64,000 nt of DNA. It comes from Fidelibacterota bacterium (GTDB lineage Bacteria; Fidelibacterota; UBA2242; JAFGTP01). Both the position numbers and the translations under genes were made by a program. Shown here in pieces: positions 57,885 to 64,000 of this stretch. The stretch spans positions 164,535-228,534 of the forward strand of contig JAFGTP010000011.1 in NCBI GenBank assembly GCA_016934035.1. The letters run 5' to 3'. Under the pieces are notes generated by a model. That model made no database searches and was not told the origin of the DNA. It saw nothing but the letters and a program-made list of their open reading frames with translations. Positions within the stretch are counted from its first letter, which is position 1, and each line of letters starts with the position of its first letter.

Positions 57885-58664
57885 ATGTCCCAATATGCAA
57901 AAAAACGTCTCGGCCAAAATTTTCTAATCGACCCCAATATCCTGAGAAAAATTGCTGATGCCATTAACCCTCAAAAACATGAAACCATTCTTGAAATCGG
58001 GCCAGGTCGCGGTGCCCTGACAAAACATCTGCTGGCTTCCGGTGCTGTTGTCCATGCCATTGAACTGGACAGTGACCTGTTACCGGAATTGAAAGAAAAA
58101 TTCGCTGCTTATGATACTTTTCATCTCCATCACGGCGATGCTCTGAAATTTGATTTTACCCAGATTTTGACACCCGGTAAAAAAATCAAATACACCGGCA
58201 ATGTTCCTTACAACATCACCAGCCCTTTACTGGAAATCGCCTATCAGAATGCTCAATCCATCCTGGGTGTATATTTTTTAGTCCAGAAAGAATTTGCAAA
58301 ACGGATTGCGGCCCATCCCGGAAATAAAGATTATGGGATTTTATCGGTTTTGAGTCAGTATTTTGGCGAACCGAAAATCCATTTTGATGTTTCTCCCCAG
58401 GTATTCCGGCCGGTCCCCAAAGTGACATCATCTTTCTTCTCAATATTATTTAATAATGACAAAATTGATTATGCTTTGTTTGAATCATTGCGACAAACAG
58501 TCCGGATGGCTTTTAACAAACGCCGCAAAACCTTGCGAAATTCACTGCGACAACTACTGCCGGAAAAGAATGAAAACTGTCCGGTAGAACTCGGGAAAAG
58601 GCCGGAAGAATTGTCCCTGGAAGATTTTTTATTACTGGTGAAGTATCTCACACAAAAAGCATAA
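57885..58664 (+). CDS. rsmA: 16S rRNA (adenine(1518)-N6/adenine(1519)-N6)-dimethyltransferase
   Basis: This 259-aa RsmA/KsgA protein opens with KKRLGQNFLIDPNILRKI, then the SAM site LEIGPGRGALTKHLL (about 37-51), AIELD (about 59-63), HGDALKFDF and the catalytic NVPYNITSPLL (NPPY-type motif, about 106-116), followed by the C-terminal helical domain (RPVPKVTSSFF, FNKRRKTLRNSL). It dimethylates two adenines near the 3' end of 16S rRNA during small-subunit maturation. It is the last gene of the conserved operon, 25 bp after tatD. I see no Shine-Dalgarno site, which suggests that its translation depends on the upstream gene. Confidence 0.97.
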   Translation: MSQYAKKRLGQNFLIDPNILRKIADAINPQKHETILEIGPGRGALTKHLLASGAVVHAIELDSDLLPELKEKFAAYDTFHLHHGDALKFDFTQILTPGKKIKYTGNVPYNITSPLLEIAYQNAQSILGVYFLVQKEFAKRIAAHPGNKDYGILSVLSQYFGEPKIHFDVSPQVFRPVPKVTSSFFSILFNNDKIDYALFESLRQTVRMAFNKRRKTLRNSLRQLLPEKNENCPVELGKRPEELSLEDFLLLVKYLTQKA

Positions 58665-58734
58665 TTTTTACTTGTCTATATAACTTATTGATTATAAATT
58701 TACCCGCTCTTTTTGAGTTGAAAAATCATTGTCA

Positions 58735-58807
58735 GGGCCCCTAGCTCAACGGTTAGAGCACCGGACTCATAATCCGTCGGTTCGGGGTTCAAATCCCCGG
58801 GGGCCCA
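58735..58807 (+). tRNA. tRNA with anticodon CAU (tRNA-Met or tRNA-Ile2)
   Basis: A 73-nt cloverleaf can be folded by eye: acceptor stem GGGCCCC (58735-58741) with GGGGCCC (58800-58806), D-stem GCTC/GAGC, an anticodon stem with one terminal C-T mismatch, loop CTCATAA with anticodon CAT, T-stem CGGGG/CCCCG around TTCAAAT, and discriminator A58807. CCA is not encoded. With a fully paired acceptor end it is not an initiator tRNA. Elongator Met and lysidine-modified Ile2 share this anticodon, and I cannot separate them with certainty. It lies 70 bp after rsmA and borders the minus-strand defence cluster. Confidence 0.93.
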
Positions 58808-58814
58808 CAATTCT

Positions 58815-58841
58815 AAAGTCTTGTTTTTCAAGGCTTTTTTT
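58815..58841 (+). terminator. Rho-independent terminator after the tRNA
   Basis: A 9-bp stem (AAAGTCTTG / CAAGGCTTT, with one G-T pair) around a five-T loop is followed by more T residues. It begins eight bases after the tRNA and probably ends its transcript. Confidence 0.7.
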
Positions 58842-58994
58842 GTTTCTGTATAATCTATGTTTCAGCATTTTTTCTTACTCACTTTCCCGATTTTGACATA
58901 TCTTTTCATATTTTACTATCGGTAACTGGATACCCACCGGATACCGAAAATCCCCCAAAATCATGATGCTGCGACCCTCTGTTGATTGGTTTTG
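58842..58994. other. Non-coding spacer between tRNA and defence cluster
   Basis: This spacer of about 150 bp separates the tRNA terminator (plus) from the stop of the small minus-strand gene. It contains short repeats of TGGATACC/CGGATACC (about 58929-58946) but no ORF, no integrase and no obvious copy of the tRNA 3' end. It would be the place to look for a remnant attachment site or integrase tail. Confidence 0.4.
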
Positions 58995-59231
58995 TTAATC
59001 AGATGTGTTTTCTGTTTTTCTTTTCTCACCATATATTAAATCTACAATATCATAATATTTATCGATTTTATTTTCAAGGTAGGCAATTTCATGTTTCAAT
59101 TTAATAAGATTATGAAATTTTTCATTAAATTCACGTTCGACACTATTGTAAATTTGTTCATATTTTTTTTCCCAATGATCATTATAGGAACTATTGTTAT
59201 TAAGAAAATCAACTAAATCCTTATATGGCAT
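58995..59231 (-). CDS. Small hypothetical coiled-coil protein
   Basis: This 78-aa protein is not recognised. It begins best at the ATG at 59231 (GGTGA six bases before it); a GTG at 59240 adds three residues. It is rich in Lys, Glu, Asn and Tyr, with a heptad-like helical stretch (FHNLIKLKHEIAYLENKIDKYYDIV in part) that suggests a coiled coil. No membrane segment or known motif is visible. It is only 18 bp after the hsdR stop, on the same strand, so it is the last gene of that operon. AT-rich composition and position suggest an accessory or anti-restriction-type component, but no function can be assigned. Confidence 0.6.
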   Translation of the reverse strand: MPYKDLVDFLNNNSSYNDHWEKKYEQIYNSVEREFNEKFHNLIKLKHEIAYLENKIDKYYDIVDLIYGEKRKTENTSD

Positions 59232-59249
59232 TATTTTCACCTATTTGTT

Positions 59250-62200
59250 TTAACCCATAATCTCATCCGCAATCATCTCAGCCTGTTGCAGTACCGTTTC
59301 GGTAGCGAGTTTTTGCATATCCGGTGGGTAGCCGTATTTCCGCAAGGTACGTTTGACAATAACTTTGAGTTTGGCGCGGACGGATTCCTTGATGGTCCAG
59401 TCGATACTGGCGTTGGATTTCACTTTTTCGTAGAGGACGATAGCGAGGTCACGGAGTTTATCTTTACCCATGACGTCACGGGCGCTTTGGTTGTTGGCAA
59501 TGGCCATGTAGAAGGCATACTCATATTCTGTGAGGCCCATCTCTTCCGGCTCCTGATCCATCTTCTGGATGTTTTTCCCTAACCGAATTAATTCTTCTAT
59601 GAATTCTGTTGCGGTAATGATTTTATTGTGATAGCGCTTGATGCTGTCTTCCAGCATTTCCATCAATGAGCGGCTTTGGATAAGGTTCTTTCTGGTGCGG
59701 GCTTTGATCTCATCGTTGAGTATCTTTTTCAGCACTTCCATGGCAATGTTTTTGTGCTCCATGTTCTGCACTTCCATGAGGAAATCTTCTGATAGTACTG
59801 AAATATCCGGTTTTTTAATACCGGCAGCATCAAATACATCAATCACCTGATCGGTAACCAGCGCTTGATCAATCACCTGCCGAATGGCTGTTTCCAGGTC
59901 TTCATCCGTCGCACCAATGCCGGTAGAATTGAATTTTACCAACCGTGATTTCACTGCCTGAAAAAAGGATACTTCATCTTTAACATCCATGGCCTGTTCA
60001 TGGGGAATCGCAATAGCAAAAACTTTTGACAATGCCGTGACTTCATCGATGAATCGCTTTCTGCCATTTTCCAAGCCTAAAACATGTTCTTCGGCTTCCA
60101 GAATGAGCGACAACTTCCGGGCTGTACTAGCTTCAAAATATTCTTCGTAAGCAAAATCATGGAACATCTGGGATACCACTTCCAGTTTTTCCAGCATCAT
60201 CTGAACAGCCTGTTCCTGTGCAATCGCCGGATCGCCTTTACCGCCACTGGATGAGTAAAAGGATAATGCCTTTTTCAGGTCAGCAGCCACACCAAGATAA
60301 TCCACGATTAAGCCACCTTCTTTATCTTTGTAAACCCGGTTCACACGGGCGATGGCCTGCATCAGGTTATGCCCTTTCATGGGCTTATCCAGGTACATGG
60401 TATTGAGGCAGGGTACATCAAAACCGGTGAGCCACATATCACAGACAATCACCAGTTTTAATTCATCATCCGGGTCTTTCATGCGGGCGGCTAAATCTTT
60501 GCGCTGTTGTTTGGAGGTATTATGCTTAGACATTTTCGGGCCATCGGCAGAATTGGATGTCATGACCACTTTGATCACGCCTTTATCCATATCGTCAGAA
60601 TGCCATTCCCGGCGAAGATTGATGATTTCTTCATAGAGGTCAGCGGCGATTCTGCGGGACATGGTGACGATCATTGCTTTACCCTCAAAAACATCCTGCC
60701 GTGCTTCAAAATGTGAAATTATATCCGCTGCAATATGCTGGGTACGGTCTTCAGAGCCGATGAGTGCTTCCAACTGCGTCCATTTCTTCTTGGCTTTTTG
60801 TGTATCGGTGAGATCATAATTATCCAGGTCATCATCAAAATCTTCAATCAGTTTTTGCCCTTCATCGGATAGATTGATTTTGGCTAATCTGCTTTCATAA
60901 AATATCCGCACTGTGGCTTTGTCTTCCACTGCCTGGGCAATATCATAGACATCAACATAATTTCCAAATACTGCCGGTGTATTGACATCGGTTTTCTCGA
61001 TTGGCGTTCCGGTAAATCCCAAATAGGTCGCATTAGGCAAAGCGTCACGCATATATTTTGCGAAACCATAAACGATTTTCTTGCCGACAACATTACCAGC
61101 ATCATTTTTATCATCGATGACTTTGGCTTTGAATCCGTATTGGGTGCGATGGGCTTCATCAGCGATGACGATGATATTTTCACGACTGGATAATTCCTCA
61201 TAGACATTGCCTTCATCGGGCTGAAACTTTTGAATCGTAGTGAAAACCACACCGCCGGAAGCAACTTTCAGTAAGGTCTTAAGATGGTCTCTGTTCTTCG
61301 CCTGGACCGGTTCCTGCCGTAATAATTGCGTGGAATTGGCGAAGGTATCAAATAATTGGTCATCCAGATCATTACGGTCGGTAATGACAACAATGGTTGG
61401 ATTATCCATTGCCAATACGATTTTACCGGTATAAAAAACCATAGACAGGGACTTGCCGCTGCCCTGGGTATGCCAGACAACGCCACCTTTGTGATCGCCG
61501 GATGGTTGCTTCATGACACCCGGAAGGCCGTAAGGTTCCGGGGACACACGTACAGATGAAACCTGTTGAGACGGGGCATGCCCCGTCTGTACTGTAAATG
61601 AATTGCTAAAATTTTTATCATATCCTGCTGCCCGCATGGTGGATTCTACCGCGCGGTTGACAGCGTAATACTGGTGATAGGCGGCTAGTTTTTTGATGGT
61701 TTCTATGGTAATGACTTTGGTTTGTTTATCCTCGGATTTGGATTTTTCGAAGACTATGAAATGCCGGATCAGGTCAAGCAGGGTTGCTTTGTTCAGCATG
61801 CCTTTGATGAGGGTTTCCAGTTGGCCGGTGAATTTGGATGCTTCGGTTTTGCCGTCTGCGGTCTTCCAACTCATGTAACGATTCATGCCTGCCGAAATAG
61901 TCCCGGCTTTGGCTTCCAGGCCGTCAGAGATGATACAGAATCCATTGTAGGTGAATAGCGTAGGAATGGTTTGCTTGTAGGTCTCTATCTGCCTGAAAGC
62001 GGATTTGATAGTAGCATTTTCGGCAGCCGGATTTTTCAGTTCCATGACAACCAGCGGAATTCCATTAATGAAGAGAATCACATCGGGACGTTTGTTGACA
62101 TGGTTTTCTACAATGGTGAACTGGTTGACCGCCAGGAAATCATTATTGTCGGGATTTTTGAAGTCGATGAGGTGAACATAATCACCACGCTTGTAGCCAC

Positions 62201-62510
62201 GATGCTGGTAGGTGACCTTGATCCCTTCGGTGACCATACGATGAAAGGCTTCGTTGTTGGCGATGAGGTCAGGGGAACTGATGCGCCGAATTTGCTTGAT
62301 AGCATCCTGAATATTGTCATGGGGAATATCGGGATTGATGCGGGTGATAGCCTCTTCCAGTCGTCCTAATAGCAGGACTTCTTCGAAAGATTCCCGTGCC
62401 GGTGTGGCTGAATCGGGCGCAATATCATAGCCATTGATGTATTCGTAACCTGATGATTCCAGCAGGTCGATTGCCATGAGTTCGATTTCATTTTCAGTGA
62501 TTTTGTTCAT
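59250..62510 (-). CDS. hsdR: Type I restriction endonuclease, R subunit
   Basis: This 1086-aa protein has the HsdR order. The N-terminal nuclease domain (about 1-270) carries RPDVILFINGIPLVVMELKNP, with the Asp and ExK of the PD-(D/E)XK site. The SF2 motor follows: WHTQGSGKSLSM (Walker A, about 350), IADEAHRTQYG (DEAH), LGFTGTPI (motif III) and IVCDMWLTGFDVP...AIARVNR (motifs V-VI). A helical C-terminal domain probably binds the methylase. With HsdM and HsdS it cuts unmethylated DNA after translocation; those two are not in the window and would lie beyond the right edge. About 40 extra residues (about 300-345) before Walker A contain a DNA palindrome at 61569. One base separates it from the upstream membrane-protein gene. 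Confidence 0.95.
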   Translation of the reverse strand: MNKITENEIELMAIDLLESSGYEYINGYDIAPDSATPARESFEEVLLLGRLEEAITRINPDIPHDNIQDAIKQIRRISSPDLIANNEAFHRMVTEGIKVTYQHRGYKRGDYVHLIDFKNPDNNDFLAVNQFTIVENHVNKRPDVILFINGIPLVVMELKNPAAENATIKSAFRQIETYKQTIPTLFTYNGFCIISDGLEAKAGTISAGMNRYMSWKTADGKTEASKFTGQLETLIKGMLNKATLLDLIRHFIVFEKSKSEDKQTKVITIETIKKLAAYHQYYAVNRAVESTMRAAGYDKNFSNSFTVQTGHAPSQQVSSVRVSPEPYGLPGVMKQPSGDHKGGVVWHTQGSGKSLSMVFYTGKIVLAMDNPTIVVITDRNDLDDQLFDTFANSTQLLRQEPVQAKNRDHLKTLLKVASGGVVFTTIQKFQPDEGNVYEELSSRENIIVIADEAHRTQYGFKAKVIDDKNDAGNVVGKKIVYGFAKYMRDALPNATYLGFTGTPIEKTDVNTPAVFGNYVDVYDIAQAVEDKATVRIFYESRLAKINLSDEGQKLIEDFDDDLDNYDLTDTQKAKKKWTQLEALIGSEDRTQHIAADIISHFEARQDVFEGKAMIVTMSRRIAADLYEEIINLRREWHSDDMDKGVIKVVMTSNSADGPKMSKHNTSKQQRKDLAARMKDPDDELKLVIVCDMWLTGFDVPCLNTMYLDKPMKGHNLMQAIARVNRVYKDKEGGLIVDYLGVAADLKKALSFYSSSGGKGDPAIAQEQAVQMMLEKLEVVSQMFHDFAYEEYFEASTARKLSLILEAEEHVLGLENGRKRFIDEVTALSKVFAIAIPHEQAMDVKDEVSFFQAVKSRLVKFNSTGIGATDEDLETAIRQVIDQALVTDQVIDVFDAAGIKKPDISVLSEDFLMEVQNMEHKNIAMEVLKKILNDEIKARTRKNLIQSRSLMEMLEDSIKRYHNKIITATEFIEELIRLGKNIQKMDQEPEEMGLTEYEYAFYMAIANNQSARDVMGKDKLRDLAIVLYEKVKSNASIDWTIKESVRAKLKVIVKRTLRKYGYPPDMQKLATETVLQQAEMIADEIMG
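61569..61588. repeat. 20-bp perfect palindrome inside hsdR
   Basis: AGACGGGGCATGCCCCGTCT is a perfect 20-bp palindrome. An outer pair, GTACAGA (61550-61556) and TCTGTAC (61586-61592), nests around it. It is GC-rich and lies in a non-conserved linker of HsdR just before Walker A, where it is read in frame (as ...VQTGHAPSQQ...). It looks like an interspersed palindromic repeat that has entered the gene without breaking it. Confidence 0.8.
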
Positions 62511-62511
62511 T

Positions 62512-63156
62512 TTAAGTAATAATTTGTTTATTGTTCTTTTCTTTTGTTTTAAAAATTAGAAAATTAGTTAAAATAGAATTTGTCATATGACAGTAATATT
62601 TTTGAGATCTATATAAATAAAATTGAGAGAATATAATAAGAAGTATTGAAATAAAGATTGAAGTTAGATCAAATTTTTTTATAAATAATATTATAATTCC
62701 ATTTACAAAACAAAGAAATGAAATATTTCTATAAAGTCCAAATTTACTAAGAAATGCCATGAATTCAGTTTTTATATTATTTTGAATTAAATATGTTTTA
62801 CAATATTGGTAATGAAATTTTTTATTTTCCAATGGTATGAATTCTTTTATTCCAGCATAATTATTTTCAATACTATTTCTCCAAGTTTCTAATCCTTTAA
62901 AAAAACAAAATTTTTTAAATAATTTTTCATAAAGATTGGCTAATGGTTCAATAATTAAACCCATTGAAAAGATTGAAAACAAAAAGAATATTGTTGTGAA
63001 AAAACTATTTAATTTGATAACATACTGAAAATCAATCGAATGTATGAAATCAATTATTCCTTTCCAACTAAACAATAAAATATTTATCAAAACTATCACT
63101 CCAGTTATGAGGTAAACAAAAATATCCCAAAGTTCGATTTTAATTTTTTCTATCAT
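62512..63156 (-). CDS. Hypothetical four-helix membrane protein
   Basis: This 214-aa protein is not recognised. It has four likely membrane helices: about 10-30 (WDIFVYLITGVIVLINILLF), about 50-75 (FFTTIFFLFSIFSMGLIIEP), about 140-158 (ISFLCFVNGIIILFI) and about 162-185 (IFISILLIIFSQFYL), with a soluble loop of about 60 residues between helices two and three. A clear GGAG lies before the ATG. The gene is very AT-rich, lies 148 bp downstream of the reverse transcriptase gene and one base upstream of hsdR, all on one strand. By position it could be a membrane effector working with the RT, but nothing in the sequence proves that. Confidence 0.7.
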   Translation of the reverse strand: MIEKIKIELWDIFVYLITGVIVLINILLFSWKGIIDFIHSIDFQYVIKLNSFFTTIFFLFSIFSMGLIIEPLANLYEKLFKKFCFFKGLETWRNSIENNYAGIKEFIPLENKKFHYQYCKTYLIQNNIKTEFMAFLSKFGLYRNISFLCFVNGIIILFIKKFDLTSIFISILLIIFSQFYLYRSQKYYCHMTNSILTNFLIFKTKEKNNKQIIT

Positions 63157-63204
63157 TTTTTATCTCCATAATAAAGAGTGAAGCCGAAAATAAACAGAAC
63201 AAAT

Positions 63205-63228
63205 ACCTAATTCTCCCTTGAGAAAGGT
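63205..63228. other. Small hairpin between RT and membrane-protein genes
   Basis: ACCT (63205-63208) and TTCTC (63211-63215) pair with GAGAA (63220-63224) and AGGT (63225-63228) around a four-base loop, leaving an AA bulge. No long T-tract follows on the minus strand, so it is not a typical terminator. It could be part of a structured RNA or a processing site. Confidence 0.4.
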
Positions 63229-63254
63229 TTACATATTTTATTGAGATCACATAC

Positions 63255-63276
63255 ATTCTTAATTACAATTAAGAAT
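63255..63276. repeat. 22-bp perfect dyad between RT and membrane-protein genes
   Basis: ATTCTTAATT (63255-63264) is followed after AC by its exact reverse complement (63267-63276). It lies 29 bp after the RT stop. A second short palindrome, TCCTAGGA (63284-63291), is beside it. The dyad may be an operator, a hairpin in the transcript or part of an RNA partner of the RT. Confidence 0.55.
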
Positions 63277-63304
63277 TTCCTATTCCTAGGATTCAACTTC
63301 ACTC

Positions 63305-64000
63305 TTAAGATTTATTTTTATGAACATCCCTTTCAAGATTTTTTAATTTCTTTTCTCTATTTTCTACAAATTTTATTTTAATCTCTTCAGCATTTAGATC
63401 ATTTGCTGTCTCAGGATCAATTAAATTTCTTGCAATTAAATATTCTATCTGTTTTGATTTGGTATCATAATTTGCATAGTTATGAAAATAATTATTTGTT
63501 TTTACATCTGGTTGGCACATTAAATAATATGCTTTTACATAACTCTTTCTATCGGGATGAACTTGTCTATTAAAGAAATCAGACCTCATAAAAAACTTTT
63601 CAACTATTCGATCTAAAATATAAAGTAATTTGGTATCCGTTATCTGCGAATAATAAAATAACCATCCATATCTTTTATCTTCACTTATTGCACCAGTTAT
63701 TAGTTCATTTAAATCTTCAATAAATACTTTTTTATTTTTTCTATTTACTATATCACTTTCATCTATTACTGGAGTTTTATGTTTAAAGTGATAGGCTATT
63801 TTTTTTATTTGTGATTCTATCGATGTTCTTCTAACAGATATTTTATCTTTTTTAATTACATATCCTAAATACTCAAACGAACTTTCCAAATCAATAATTG
63901 AAGTTTTATCCTGATTTAATTCCAATGATAATCTTTTTAATTTTCTATTTAAAATATTCAGAACTTTGGATAGTTTCTTATTGTCAATTATAAGTAAAAA
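63305..64000 (-). CDS. Reverse transcriptase, C-terminal part (partial)
   Basis: The reading frame is open from its stop at 63305 through the right edge of the window (about 231 codons), so the N-terminus with the catalytic YxDD is missing. The visible start (residues LSLELNQDKTSII...SFEYLGYVI) matches the end of a bacterial RT palm domain: the L-N-x-x-KT block and the FxYLGY block. About 180 further residues of a thumb and C-terminal region follow (YGWLFYYSQITDTKLLYILDRIV), rich in Lys and Asn. It lacks the HNH domain expected at the end of many group II intron proteins. Retron, DRT/unknown-group and other non-intron RTs remain possible. It is very AT-rich and co-directional with the membrane-protein gene and hsdR. 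Confidence 0.8.
   Translation of the reverse strand, partial: FLLIIDNKKLSKVLNILNRKLKRLSLELNQDKTSIIDLESSFEYLGYVIKKDKISVRRTSIESQIKKIAYHFKHKTPVIDESDIVNRKNKKVFIEDLNELITGAISEDKRYGWLFYYSQITDTKLLYILDRIVEKFFMRSDFFNRQVHPDRKSYVKAYYLMCQPDVKTNNYFHNYANYDTKSKQIEYLIARNLIDPETANDLNAEEIKIKFVENREKKLKNLERDVHKNKS

Noticed and set aside
58893..58919. TTGACA ... TACTAT promoter-like pair on the + strand after the tRNA
   Set aside because: The spacer is 15 bp and no plus-strand gene follows; the region reads into the 3' end of minus-strand genes.

Overview
The window comes from a bacterium of the FCB superphylum (the Calditrichota / KSB1 / Ignavibacteria / Marinimicrobia / Cloacimonadota type). Six large secreted proteins end in the YPNPFNP-type C-terminal sorting domain that these lineages share with type IX secretion. 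The genome is moderately AT-rich, and many exported proteins have lipoprotein signal peptides. No marker gene fixes the phylum, so the placement is an inference.

1-48354 is one very large hemicellulose-utilisation locus, nearly all on the + strand. A divergent pair opens it: a CE2-type acetylesterase cut off by the left edge (minus) and a LacI-family regulator (plus), separated by a 367-bp AT-rich region with three TTTCGAAA sites. Then come a multi-CBM surface protein, four GH5-type proteins, five GH26 beta-mannanases, two GH2 enzymes (one a clear beta-mannosidase), a GH42-like enzyme, a mannobiose/cellobiose 2-epimerase, a GH130 phosphorylase, an aldo/keto reductase, a cupin lipoprotein, two more acetylesterases, an exported mutarotase, an SSS sodium:sugar symporter, araB, araD, a FucI-type isomerase in place of classical AraA, a GH127 beta-L-arabinofuranosidase, and a lamin-tail/CotH surface protein. 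The implied pathway is this. Acetylated, arabinose-decorated (galacto)glucomannan is deacetylated and cut outside the cell. Mannobiose is taken in, epimerised to mannosyl-glucose and phosphorolysed to mannose-1-phosphate plus glucose. L-arabinose is released by GH127 and enters the pentose phosphate pathway through isomerase, AraB and AraD. No SusC/SusD pair is present.

48528-58664 is a conserved region: an HD-GYP signalling protein, a beta-helix surface protein, an EnvC-like murein hydrolase activator, and a tightly packed or overlapping run holB-ricT-metG-tatD-rsmA, an order also known from Firmicutes. A tRNA gene with anticodon CAU (58735-58807) ends the block.

58995-64000, all on the minus strand, looks like a defence island next to the tRNA: the C-terminal part of a reverse transcriptase that runs off the right edge, a four-helix membrane protein, a type I restriction HsdR subunit, and a small coiled-coil protein. 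HsdM and HsdS are not in the window. The RT and membrane genes are much more AT-rich than hsdR and sit in the place where type I loci often carry extra anti-phage genes. This is the part most likely to hold an undescribed system.

Other structure: a 129-bp MITE-like element (30844-30972), a 19-bp perfect inverted repeat (4865-4920), a 20-bp palindrome inside hsdR in frame (61569-61588), and a GH26 gene (13067-15133) that appears to be a mosaic of its two neighbours.
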